The notes below the pieces were generated by a model. It saw only the letters and a program-made list of their open reading frames with translations, ran no database searches and was not told the DNA's origin. From positions 43,988,412 to 44,052,411 of the forward strand of contig OW799234.1 of NCBI GenBank assembly GCA_941918925.1: a DNA stretch of 64,000 bases, written 5' to 3'. Both the position numbers and the translations under genes were made by a program. This document shows, in pieces, positions 1 to 10,254 of this stretch. Position 1 is the stretch's first letter. The number at the start of each line of letters is the position of its first letter. The stretch comes from Phyto melanocephala. Lineage: Eukaryota > Arthropoda > Insecta > Diptera > Rhinophoridae.

Positions 1-691
1 AGTACAACTTATGTGTTTCAATATAGCCCTTTATTATTCCAAAATCTTTATTAATAGAGAAATTATATGAATTTTAGGTAAAACGTTATATGGGAGGTGG
101 GCGTAAAAGTGGGCGTGGCACATTGATTTTCCGTTACAAAAAAGCGTCTCACCAAAAAGCAAAGTGTGCAAAATTTCAGAGTCGTACATCACATTTTGTT
201 GCGTTTTTGACGTTTTTGTTTTTAAATATACCGAAAAATACACTGTGCGGTATAAATTTTCGTACATTTTGATCGATAACTCCTCTCCTAATACATAGAT
301 TTTGATAATTTTCGGGGAACAATATTGTTTTTACTCAGGAAATATATATTCGAAGTTTCATGAGTCTGCGTTAATGCATTTGGACACAATTCCGTTTTAT
401 TCGATGTTTGAAGGACACGGTTTTTTTCGACCTACTCTTGCTTTTCGAGCTATAACTCTCTTCCTAATATTCCGATTTAGCCCATTTTCAATACCAAACA
501 AACCTTGTCTATAAGAAAGATTCTGGCAAAATTTGAGCCCCCTAGCTTTTTCGGTGCGACCTCTATCGTGCTTTCAACAGACGGACAGACAGACGGACGG
601 ACATAGCTAGATCGTCATCAAATCAAACCCTGATTCAGAATATATATACTTTATGGGGTCTAAAATGGATATTTCGATGTGTTACAAACGG
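1..691 (-). mobile_element. DINE/INE-1-type element (group B), reversed, cut by window edge
   Basis: Read on the minus strand, 540-690 carries the typical DINE head: the phrase corresponding to 'CCCATAAAGTATATATATTCTG', then a CTAGCTATGTCCGTCCG-like block with repeated CCGTC/CTGTC. Positions 1-125 are the reverse complement of the 'ACGCCCACC' unit that is repeated at 695 onward. The same 630 bp recurs in the same orientation at 60180-60845, where the true tip (TATACCC) is present; here the tip is missing and the copy stops at 691. Non-coding; the two short ORFs within it are chance. Confidence 0.8.
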
Positions 692-694
692 AAT

Positions 695-1740
695 GTGCCA
701 CGCCCACTTTAACGCCCACCTCCCATATAACGTTTTAACTAAAATTCATATAATTTCTCTATTAATAAAGATCTTGAAATAATAAAGGACTATATTGAAA
801 CACCTGAGCTGTACTCATTAGAAAGAACAACTTTGACACGCCTACTATAACGCCCACTTTTCACGTTATCTACCGTTAATGAAATTTAAAAGCTCATAAA
901 ACCGCCAAAATTAGAGGTATGATAATAAATTTGCTACGTTTATCCTTCTAGTCAATGTCATTACTGTGCCAGAAAATTAAGGTGCCACGCCCACTTTTAC
1001 GCCCACCTCCCATATAACGTTTTACCTAAAATTCATATAATTTCTCTATTAATAAAGATTTTGGAATAACAAAGGGCTATATGGAAACACATAAGTTGTA
1101 CTCATTCGCAAAAAAAACTTTGACACGCCTACTATAACGCCCACTTTTCACGTTATATACTGTTAATGAAATTTAAAAGCTCATAAAACCGCCAAAATTA
1201 GAGGTATGATGATCAAATTTGCTACTCCCCCTATATCCCCCTAGGCAATGTCATTACTGTGCCAGAAAATTAAGGTGCCACGCCCACTTTTACGCCCACC
1301 TCCCATATAACGTTTTACCTAAAATTCATATAATTTCTCTATTAATAAAGATTTTGGAATAATAAAGGGCTATATTGAAACACCTAAGTTGTACTCATTC
1401 GCAAAAATAACTTTGACACGCCTACTATAACGCCCACTTTTCACGTTATCTATCGTTAATGAAATTTAAAAGCTCATAAAACCGCCAAAATTAGAGGTAT
1501 GATGATCAAATTTGCTACGTATATCCTTCTAATCAATGTTATTGTTGTGCTAAAAAGTTTAGGTGACACGCCCACTTTAACGCTCACCTTCCATATAACG
1601 GTTTATCTTAAATTCATGTTATTTCTCTATTGACAAAGTTTTTGGGAAAATAAAGGACTATATTGAAATATCTAAGTTGTATTTATTAGCAGAAACTTTA
1701 TTGACACGCCTACTTTAACGCCCACTTTCACTAAAAGACT
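695..1740 (+). repeat. Tandem array of ~290-bp 'ACGCCC' units
   Basis: Unit starts (GTGCCACGCC or GTGACACGCC) lie at 695, 982, 1275 and 1563, giving periods of 287, 293 and 288 bp. Each unit runs through the CCATATAACG block, a 'TTTCTCTATTAATAAAG' block, 'GACACGCC..CTATAACGCCCACTTT' and an 'ACCGCCAAAATTAGAGG' block. The fourth unit is more diverged. DINE elements in Drosophila carry comparable internal 'GCCACGCCCAC' repeats (known for the family). Confidence 0.85.
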
Positions 1741-1779
1741 AAATTTACGAAAACATTTTACTTTCATATCGAAGTTATG

Positions 1780-2395
1780 AAGGGTGGTTAAATTTTAAGG
1801 GCCGATGTTGATTTTAAATAAAACACAAATTATTTAAGAAATTATTATCATTTCTTTTTATAATGATAATATTTGTATGGTTCAATTATGTATTTAACAA
1901 AATATCGGCCAAATGGCCCCCCATCCTTGGCGCCACTCATCTATCTGATGGTCCAAATTTTCAATGACAATGTTGATGCTAAATTGTTAGGCGTGATAAT
2001 GAGTCGAAGTTGACTGCTTTTTTGCCTCACTATCGCAAGAAACAGCAATAGTTCCCATTCAACGAACTAATAAGGCATTCACAGTTTTTCTAACATTTTT
2101 TACAGACCTGTTTTGCAGAAATTTAAATATTTTTTACAATTCTCCCGATTGTGGACGAATTTGAACGATTATGTTGATCAAAATAATCACGAAGTGCACA
2201 AAATGCATTTTGATTTGAACGCCCATTTTTATAAGAAACCTGAATAACTTTAAAGCGTTTCTCATTTGCGTATCTTTCCATAGATTAAATTGAGTAAGTT
2301 TAAGATTGAGAAATGTTAAATGAAATGCAGAAAACAAATTTAAAGACTAGGTGTAGTTCACCTTCAACATGAGCCCTTAAAATTTAACCACCCTC
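1780..2395. mobile_element. Tc1/mariner-type MITE, copy A
   Basis: The ends are inverted repeats: AGGGTGGTTAAATTTTAAGG at the left and its complement CCTTAAAATTTAACCACCCT at the right. It is flanked by TG (left, from TA) and TA (right), as expected for a TA target. The unoccupied site is visible at 20212-20232 (GAAGTTATACAAAGAAAG). Related copies lie at 19053, 23394 and 59177. It contains the N-terminal part of a transposase on the minus strand and is an internally deleted, non-autonomous derivative. Confidence 0.85.
2123..2281 (-). pseudogene. Mariner-superfamily transposase, N-terminal fragment
   Basis: Starting at the ATG ending at 2281, 52 codons are open before TAA. The peptide begins MERYANEKRFKVIQ and contains YKNGRSNQNAF, then STIGRIVKN. 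This looks like the first helix-turn-helix region of Tc1/mariner transposases (inference from pattern). Family proteins are roughly 330-350 residues, so only the DNA-binding start remains. The same fragment, mutated, is present in the other MITE copies, for example at 59290. Confidence 0.6.
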
Positions 2396-2763
2396 TACAA
2401 AGAAAGTGATACATATTTTATTATAAAGAAATTATTCCATAGCGATTAACAAAATAATAAATATTGTGCTTTAAATGTACAAAAAATTGGTGGTGGGTAT
2501 AAAAGATTCGGCACAGCCGAATATAGTGCTCTTACTTGTTTATCATCACATTGTTCATTAAAACGTTAAATTCAATTATTTAATAAACTTAAAAACAAAC
2601 AAAAAATATATATAAGTAGTAAAACACTTAAATTAATGTGTATCAATTACGAGTAAATAAAAATAAATAGTATTAGTCGAAGATTAGTTTCCTATTTTGT
2701 TTGCAAAATAGATTGAGAATATCTTCGCCAAAATGTCGTTTTTGACTAGGTCGTTTTCAATGT

Positions 2764-4873
2764 TTAAAATAGCAACCAGGTTTTAATTCTTCTCATAGCC
2801 GAAAAACTTCGTTCACATCCAGCTGAGCTTATTGGTAGACTCATAGCTACTTGTAGAAGTTTAAACAAGTTTGGATAGATGATTTTATCTACTTTAGATT
2901 TAATTAGGTTAATGTCTAAAGATTGTTCACTATTTGTATTCTTAACCAAATTTTTAAAAACCATAACTTCTGCTTTAAAAGAATCAAAATCAATTTTCAA
3001 TATATGTATGTAATTATCAATAAATTCGACGGATTCTTCTAAATCTAATTTTAAAAATGAATTAACAGATTTTGCAAGTGGAATACTTTCAAATCTGTAT
3101 TCTAAGTTAGATGTTATATTATCAATCACAGGATAGTAAATATTAATTTTCCAGTATTCTGCTGCAGAAGTATTGCTTGGTAAATCCAGAAAATTATCCT
3201 TGCCCAAAGTTGAATCAACGTAGAAATCATTTTCTAATGAGCTTCCCTTTTTTGTTTTCGATATTCTAAGAGGTTCCAGTGAAATATCATTTTCGTTTGA
3301 AAATTGTTCTATTTGACTCCAAATTTTTAAAAAGTTATCCCGACTTTCTTTAAACGTCTTTATCACTGCCATAATGGAATCATAAGCTTGGCCAAGATTA
3401 GCATCTTTTGTTTAAAAAAACTTGCTTAAGATATTGATGGTTTGAAGAGCAAAATAAAAAATATGTAAATTAACAATAAAATCAGGTTTTCTTATTGCAG
3501 TTAGAATACCAAGGGCATCAATTGCATTTTAATCTTTTGATTCATTTATTTCCTTTTCCAAGGCATCCTTAATAAGAGCAAAGTTGTTAATAATGGATTT
3601 GCAATTTTCATACCGGCAGCTCCATCTAGTAGTACTGAGACTTCTAACTGAAATATTATTTAGTTGAAGAGATTGACAAACTTTTCTTAATTCACTGTTA
3701 TTTCCGAGCCTCGAGAAGTGGATATGTAATGCCTCAACTGAATTAAAAAATGATGTCGCTGATCTTATGTTTGAACAACAATCCACAACCACTAAATTTA
3801 ATCTGTGAGCTAAACAGTGAATGAAAACTGCTTGAGGATTTGATGCTTTAATTTTTGCCTGTAATCCGTTTTTATAGCCAGACATAACATTGGCGCCAAA
3901 ATAGGATTGTCAATTTTTTCAAAAAACTCTACCAGTAAGATCTGTAAAGAATTTGAGTCTCTATCTGAAGAGCAATCTATAAATCCTAAAAATCTCTCTT
4001 CAACTTCCAGATCATTTACGTATCTTATCACAATCGACAACTGCTCAAGAGCAATCTATAAATCCTAAAAATCTCTCTTCAACTTCCAGATCATTTACGT
4101 ATCTTATCACAATCGACAACTGCTCTTCTTTAAAACACCTTGCCTCATCTAGTATCAAGGAACAAAAAACACATTTTTTAACTTTTTGTATGATAATATT
4201 ATATACAACATCTGCTGAAATTTTAATAATTTCATTTTGTATAGTAGGGCTGGAATAATTTGTATGTTTAGCTAAATTTGATTTGAACTTGTCATCATAT
4301 TTTGCAATATAATCTGAGATTTCTAAAAAGTTTCCTCTATTTTTTGAGCTTATGTCCTCTCTGTGCCCACGGAGAGGAAGGCCCTGCCGTGCGAATACCA
4401 AAATTAAATCAATAACCTTTTTGAGATACTCACGAGTCTCTTCTATTTGTTTGGAATGTTGGTTTAGAATTAAATCATGAATTTCGGGTGTACCTTCAAA
4501 CATCTTATAGCCCTGAATACTTTTAATATGATTTTCTGATTTGTCATGTTTTTTAAGGGCATCATTTAGCTTTTTCCATTTGTCGAAACCTGAAACTACA
4601 AATTTCTCATTTTGTTGTCGACATTCTTTAGAACCGAAATTGCGGCAGACAAAACAAAAAGCTTTTTGGTTATCCAAACTGTATTCAAGCCAGTCATATG
4701 TATCATAATACTTAGAAGAAAACGATCTATTTTGTCCATCAACAAAAGTCTTTTTAAAAGTTGTTTTGGCTGTTGTGGTCCACTTTCTTTTGTTCCTAAG
4801 TCAGATACATTATTAATATTCAAACCTTTTTTTGATGTCTGAGGAAGCTCTCTTCAAGAGTTGTGGATCCAGC
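2764..4873 (-). pseudogene. hAT-superfamily transposase (ZMYM1/DUF4371-like), broken
   Basis: Read right to left, the pieces are: an N-terminal TTF-type zinc-finger region (4823-4600, with GTKESGPQQPKQ, then CFVCRNFGSKEC); a DUF4371-like part (4677-4045, GLPLRGHRE, LSIVIRYVNDLE); the central nuclease region (3885-3529, FIHCLAHRLNLVV, TRWSCRYE); and the C-terminal dimerisation motif (about 2770-2850, LPISSAGCERSFSAMRRIKTWL). hAT transposases cut and paste DNA in the nucleus. The gene is dead: a frameshift near 4680, a 79-bp tandem duplication at 3969-4126 that shifts frame, and breaks near 3890 and 3400-3530. The N-terminal coding ends at 4873, where an unrelated inverted-repeat element begins. 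Confidence 0.85.
3969..4126. repeat. 79-bp tandem duplication in the hAT pseudogene
   Basis: The block beginning AGAGCAATCTATAAATCC at 3969 is repeated exactly from 4048. Because 79 is not a multiple of three, the peptide LSIVIRYVNDLEVEERFLGF appears in two different frames. It is a local duplication that disabled the gene or occurred after it died. Confidence 0.9.
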
Positions 4874-5302
4874 ATATCGTCGTGCGGGAGTTTATGTGCT
4901 CTATATGCCAAAAGTGTATTTTGAGAAAATCGATCTTGAAGTTTTAACATAATTTTTTAAAAAACTATATGATAGAATTTTGATATTTTTACACCATATA
5001 TTTGTTTTGAAAAGATGATTCTGACGAAATGTTTTTTATTTCTCGACGGCATTTATAACGGGATATTTTCTAAAGTTAATAAAAATCCTGTTTGCTCCAT
5101 ACGCCATCTTAAACAAATTTCGTTGCAAATACATACACGTAGAGCAAAACGACATTAACAAAGAAATAAAACACAATTGAAATTTTTGTAAAAAAAAACG
5201 ATATATTCATTTGATAAAACCAAAAATGAAAACTATTCACAAAGTAAATACTAAATATATTCAAATTATTATAACAAAGTTAACAAAAGCACTAAATTAA
5301 GA

Positions 5303-5895
5303 TTAGTTTATCTGGCTCAGATAATAGTTTTTGTCTATTTCAGATATAAAATTGAATAACAACTTTAGATCGGAAATTTTTTCATTTTTAACTCTTTCTT
5401 TCTTTTTAATAATATCTAACTTTATTTTGAAAATATTTAACGTTGCTGATAATTGGTTTCGACAACCTTCTTCTAATATTTTTGCTAATTGAAAATAGGG
5501 CTGCAAGATTGAGTTTTTATATGATATTTGAAATAAGTTATTTTGGATATATTGAATAAGTTTTATTTTAGTAAATGGAACAATAGAAAAATTTAATTGG
5601 TTGGATATCCTGGAAAAATTCTTAAAATCTGAGAATTGCATTTCAATAATTTTAAGTTTTATTTTATTTGTTTCAAAATTGTTCAAATAATTAACGAGGG
5701 ACAAAATACTGTGAATTTCCAAAGGTTTCAGATATTTATCTAAGGCACTGTGAACGCCAATCGACCTCTTGGATTATTTAGTACTTTATATATACAACTA
5801 CTTATTTCGTTACCTCCACGACCGTTATTAAATTCATCCCAAACGCAACAATAAGTAAATTTTTCCTTATTGGAGAAAATAACTGTAGCGGTCAT
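5303..5895 (-). pseudogene. Unidentified transposase-like ORF pair
   Basis: The ATG at 5895 opens 51 codons containing VWDEFNNGRGGNEISSCIY, ending at 5740. The second ORF (5722-5303, 139 aa) is rich in Lys, Ile and Phe and contains QPYFQLAKILEEGCRNQL. The first resembles the C-terminal 'W-x-E...RG..E..S' stretch of some DDE transposases, but I cannot name the family. The two frames differ, so either a frameshift or an intron separates them. Position between matching 31-bp ends suggests they belong to that element (inference). Confidence 0.4.
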
Positions 5896-6089
5896 ATTAT
5901 AAACATTAATTTTACGCCTATAATAAAATGAAGATGCAAAACCTTTAGGAAGGTTAAAAGTGAAAAATATTTTGAAAAATATTTATATTCAGCAATATTA
6001 ATTACACGTAGAGCAAAATGACAATCAAAAATTAATTTCAACTTTTTACATTGAAATTTTGCTCTATATGCCACTGAAAAAAAAAAAAA

Positions 6090-6884
6090 AACAAGTAAGA
6101 GCGCTATATTCGGCCGTGCCGAATCTTATATACCCTTCACACCGTGTAGTCATGCAATAACAGTAGTTTGTATCACCATTCCATATGATATACGTACAAA
6201 CATATAAAAACCATACATATATAAAAACATCCACATTGTAAAATTATAAATTTACGCATGTATGTTAAAAAACAAATAAAAAAAAATTAAAAAAAAAATT
6301 TAAAAAAAAAAATTAAAAAAAAAATTAAAAAAAAAAATTAAAAAAAAAAATTTTTTAAAATAATTAAAATATATATAATAAATATGAAACAAAAAAAAAT
6401 AAAAAAAATATTTAAAAAAAAAATTAAAAAAAAAAATAATAATAAAAATATAAATAATATATTAATTAAAAAATAAAAAAAAAAAAAAAAAAATTAAAAA
6501 AAAAAATCAAAAAAAAAAATAAAAAAAATTTTTTTTGGCTCAGCTGGGATTCAATGCCACGTTTTCTCTAACCAGTATACACGTTTGTATGTATGTATGT
6601 TGTTGTTGTAATGTTGTTTTCTACTACTACTCCCGAATATTTCTGATATTTTAATACCTTACCCGGGTCCAACCTATGTCGGGGGGCTTCAAAAAGTTGA
6701 TTTCAACATGCACACGGACAGACGGTCAGACGGACAGACGGACAGACTGACAGGGCTTAATCGACTCCCCTATTCATAAGCTTTCAGAAAATATATACTT
6801 TATGGGGTCGGAAATTAAAATTGTAGAAATTTCACACGGAATGACAAACCTATATATACCCTTTTTCACTGTGTGAAGGGTATA
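6090..6884 (-). mobile_element. DINE/INE-1-type element (group A)
   Basis: On the minus strand it starts TATACCCTTCACACAGTG and ends with the hairpin GATTCGGC-ACG-GCCGAAT followed by ATAGCGCTCTTACTTGTT. Between these lie the CCCATAAAGTATATATTTTC phrase, repeated CTGTCCGTCTG, a tRNA-like segment (about 6536-6585) and a long A/T-only tract (6250-6535). Compared with the copy at 7548 it lacks about 110 bp near 6625-6640. It lies inside the 31-bp-ended element. Confidence 0.9.
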
Positions 6885-7370
6885 AAAAAATTCCGGTTTG
6901 AAGGATATAGAACAAAACAGAAACTATTTATCTAAGAAACTAGATGAGATAGCCGAAAACGGATTACATATTTGAAAAATTTGGGGTCGAAAACCTAAAA
7001 TGGCATTATCAACTCGAAATGTGTAAAATGGCGGATAGAGCACATAAACTCCCGCACGACGATATGTCGCGCTTACTTTTTCAGTTTCACTTACAAAGAG
7101 ACTTTTTAATACATTTAATATGATTTAATAACTATTATACATACCAATACTTTAGCCTTAACTAGTTTATTAACTTTTTAAATTTCTTTTATTGAATTTA
7201 ATACAAAAAATTGTGCATTTTGATTAATAGCCGGCAAACATTGTTTCTTGATATAATGTTTTGTTTACGATCATCTGTTCAATCAGCTGTTAATTACACT
7301 GTAAAGCTAAATGCTGAACACTTAAAAAAACAATTGTTAAGAAGTGTTCTTTAACTACATATAAAAATAA

Positions 7371-7450
7371 TTATGGGACAGATCCGGTAGCCGCCCGAAG
7401 GCATAGCTCACTTGGGTCCTCCGAGGGTCCCGTTGTGATTATGGGACAGA
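7371..7450. other. GC-rich islet flanked by short direct repeats
   Basis: About 65 bp of GC-rich sequence (CCGGTAGCCGCCCGAAGG, then TCCTCCGAGGGTCCCG) stands out in an AT-rich region. It is bounded by TTATGGGACAGA at 7371 and 7438. This may be the tail of a non-LTR retrotransposon or another captured fragment; I do not recognise it. Confidence 0.4.
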
Positions 7451-7547
7451 CAGAACAAATAATTTTTAATTCAAGCTTTTCAAATTATGTATTTATTTAT
7501 ATATATACATATATGATTATTTTTTGTTAGCTAATTGTATATATTAT

Positions 7548-8382
7548 TATACCCTTCACACAGTGAAAAAGGGTATATATAGGTTTGTCATTCCGTGTGA
7601 AATTTCTACAATTTTGATTTCCGACCCCATAAAGTATATATTTTCTGAAAGCTTATGAATAGGGGAGTCGATTAAGCCCTGTCAGTCTGTCCGTCTGTCC
7701 GTCTGACCGTCTGTCCGTGTGTATGTTGAAATCAACTTTTTGAAGCCCCCCGACATAGGTTGGACCCGGGTAAGGTATTAAAATATCAGAAATATTCGGG
7801 AGTAGATCGGTATTGAAAATCAGAAACATCGGTACATAAACAACTGAGATATGAGCAAAAACCCACGACCACCTCGATTTTTTTTTCACAAAAACAACAT
7901 TACAACAACAACATACATACATACAAACATGTATACTGGTTAGAGAAAACGTGGCATCGAATCCCAGCTGAGCCAAAAAAATTTTTTTTTTAATTTTTTT
8001 TTATTTTTTTTTTTTATTTTTTATTTAATATATTATTTATATTTTTATATAAATTTATATATATATTATTTATATTTTTATTATTTTTTTTTAATTTTTT
8101 TTTTAAATTTTTTTTTTATTTTTTTTTTGTTTTATATATATTATATATATAATAATTTTTTTTTTAATTTTTTAAAATTTTTTAAAATTTTTTTTTTTAA
8201 ATTTTTTTTTTTTTTTTTTTTTTGTTTTTTTAACATACATACGTGAATTTATTAATTTTATATATGTATGTACGTATTTCATATGGGATGAATGGTGACA
8301 CAAACTACTGTTATTGCATGACTGCACGTTGTGAAGGGTATATAAGATTCGGCACGGCCGAATATAGCGCTCTTACTTGTTT
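7548..8382 (+). mobile_element. DINE/INE-1-type element (group A), full length
   Basis: Both ends are present: TATACCCTTCACACAGTGAA... at 7548 (itself a hairpin with the AAGGGTATATA that follows) and GATTCGGCACGGCCGAAT...CTTACTTGTT at 8382. An A-box/B-box-like segment is at 7932-7974, followed by a poly-A/poly-T tract (7975-8225). It is the best reference copy of group A in the window and lies in opposite orientation to the copy at 6090. Confidence 0.92.
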
Positions 8383-8524
8383 TTGTTATAAATGCTGTTT
8401 TTCTAATTTTTATAGTTGTACTTTTAAATATGTACTTCTACAAATGCCTCTTTAAATGTTATCGAATTTGCTTATTATCTTAACATAAATAGATTGCATT
8501 TTAATAATTAATAAAAAAATCAGA

Positions 8525-8660
8525 AATTTAGAGTAGTGGCGGCCAACATGAACTTGAATTTTTTTATAGTGCTAGTCAAGTCCTTTCAGATGATACCAAT
8601 ATTGACTCTCTTGGTTGTCTAGAAGCTGAAAAAATTTCGTTTTCGTTCGTAGATTTTTAT
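8525..8660. repeat. Fragment of DINE-like repeat (group C)
   Basis: The block GGCGGCCAACATGAAC...GTCAAGTCCTTTCAGAT...GACTCTCTTGGTTGTCTAGAAGCTG matches 57695-57810 closely. There it sits inside a longer repeat that carries a DINE terminus. No coding potential. From 8660 to about 9090 I see only AT-rich sequence. Confidence 0.6.
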
Positions 8661-9089
8661 TTTAAATATTTAAAAAAAAATTTTTGCCTATAACTTTCAT
8701 ATTTTGAATTGAATTATGTTTAAATTCTAATTTGGCAATGCTTTACTTCTTTATAGGTATAAAAAAATAAAAAATAAAATTTAAGATTTTCATTGGGTGG
8801 ATAATTTAAAAAGTGGTATTTTTTCAAATGTGTATTTAGCTTTTGTTTTGAAACATTTGTACAATATGGTTATTTTAAATATTATCCATTGTTAGGTATG
8901 ACCTTTTTTCATATTTCTGGTAACATATGGGTTCCATGCCAAAATAACTTCTCATATTTTAAGGCCAAAAACTTACAACTTACAACTGCTTTGTAATTTT
9001 TGTTTAGTAACGTTTGGCAAGTCATCATAAGAATACTGACACCATTATAGCGTTTCCAAGCTGTGCAGCTGCACAACGAAAAACCGCGT

Positions 9090-9510
9090 TCTGTAAGAAA
9101 TGTTTTTCCGGTGTTTTATCTTAAAATTTTTTTTAGTGATGAAGCAAATTTCTGGCTCAATGGGTACGTTAATAAAAAAAGTTGTCGTATTTGGGATAAT
9201 GAGCAACCCGAAGAGTATACGAATTATATCCCTTAAGAGTAACCATTATATCCCTTAAAAGCAACGGTGTGGTGTAGTTTATGGGCTGGTGGAATCATTG
9301 GTCCATTTAATGGTTCGCTCATGGTCTTGGTGAGCTCTGGTTTCAACAAGGCGACGCTACGAGCCATACAGTGCATGAAACAATGGACTTGTTGAGAAAT
9401 AATTTTAGTGAGCACTTGATTTCACGTTTTGCCAACATTGCTTGTTTTATTCGTGAGATAGCCAACGAATCGCTAAAAATTTAATCTTCGAATGGAGTAC
9501 CTCAGATATT
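9090..9510 (+). pseudogene. Mariner-superfamily transposase, DDE-domain fragment
   Basis: From 9135 the frame reads SDEANFWLNGYVNKKSC, matching the first catalytic Asp region of Tc1/mariner transposases. It is followed after a break by TVWCSLWAGGIIGPF and, in another frame, WFQQGDATSHTVHETMDLL around 9340-9400 (second Asp region). At least two frameshifts and a deletion separate these blocks. The style resembles the N-terminal relic in the MITEs at 1780 and elsewhere, so it may be the catalytic half of the parent family (inference). Confidence 0.7.
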
Positions 9511-9639
9511 TTTTTCAAACAGTAAATGCCATAAATTGTTCCAATAATACAAATTTTAAGTTAATTTTTCAATTTATTTGTTTTAATTTACATAGTAAAT
9601 CAAACCTCACGATGAATCACTTAATAGTAGTTGGACGGG

Positions 9640-10200
9640 ACAAAGTCTGAACTATAACTCCAACTACTTATTTCTTAATAGTTTTTAACAGGGATTCCAA
9701 CATGTGACCGAACGTTATCACAATGAAATATTACGGTTTCTTTAAACAAGCAAGTTGCGTTTGGTATAGGCTCCTTGTGATTGTCTGGATTGTCTGGTCA
9801 GAATAGGACAATGTTGTTCCCAACAATTACAAACCATTATCCTAGTGCTGTTGACATTTGACTTTGGTGTAATTTCTGGTAGTTGGAGGGATCAATTTTT
9901 CGTCGCAATTAATGATGCGATACAAAAATAATTTTCATTTTTAGCCTTTAAACAGCACTTCAGACATATGTACATACATAATTGCCTTTCAAGGCCTTTC
10001 GGCTTCAACTCGTGTGGTACTGCTTTTGGATGCATCCTGCTATTCAAAAACAATCTTGATGAGGCCATGTCTTCAATTCTTGGTCTTTTAACGTTTTCGG
10101 CTGGCTTGGGGATCTTTGTCTTCCATGCCAAAATCACCCCTTCTAACCGATCAACGTTAAAGCCTAGGGAACTCATACATTGTAAGGTTCGACTTCCTTT
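9640..10200 (-). pseudogene. Mariner transposase (mauritiana-like), broken
   Basis: On the minus strand the frame ending near 9892 includes AVPHELKPKGLERQLC, the WVPHEL linker typical of mariner transposases. It continues with KNENYFCIASLIATKNEKL, corresponding to the FLxRIVTGDEKW region with the first catalytic Asp. Further left, at 9890-9690, traces such as YSDQTIQTITRSLYQTQL correspond to the next conserved block. Stops and frameshifts break it throughout. It is unrelated in detail to the DDE relic at 9090. Confidence 0.65.
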
Positions 10201-10254
10201 TTTTTTAAGAAAAGAAGAAAAGGAAAACTTTACACATATAACGCTTTAATGGCT

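Larger units (their letters stand above)
692..2541 (+). mobile_element. DINE/INE-1-type element (group B), 5'-truncated, with nested MITE
   Basis: The body is made of about 290-bp units rich in 'CACGCCCAC', and the right end at about 2480-2541 has the family 3' terminus: a GATTCGGC-ACA-GCCGAAT hairpin, then ATAGTGCTCTTACTTGTT. The block 2398-2470 directly continues the sequence left of 1779, showing that 1780-2395 is a later insertion. Such elements are non-autonomous relatives of Helentrons and encode nothing. It begins abruptly at 692, back to back with the reversed copy at 1-691. Confidence 0.8.
4874..7065. mobile_element. Unclassified DNA element with 31-bp perfect inverted ends
   Basis: Positions 4874-4904 (ATATCGTCGTGCGGGAGT...) are the exact reverse complement of 7035-7065. 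The 2.2 kb between them holds two overlapping relic ORFs on the minus strand (5303-5895) and a DINE inserted at 6090-6884. The left end abuts hAT coding sequence, so the element probably landed in the hAT gene. I see no clear target duplication. The superfamily is unknown to me. Confidence 0.55.

Noticed and set aside
5303..5722. P-element or polinton coding sequence
   Set aside because: I see none of their characteristic motifs or end structures; left as unidentified.
7653..7976. 107-aa ORF recurring at 25575, 40623 and 42987
   Set aside because: It is the same stretch of the DINE body read in one frame in several copies, with composition driven by the repeat and no start context; not a gene.
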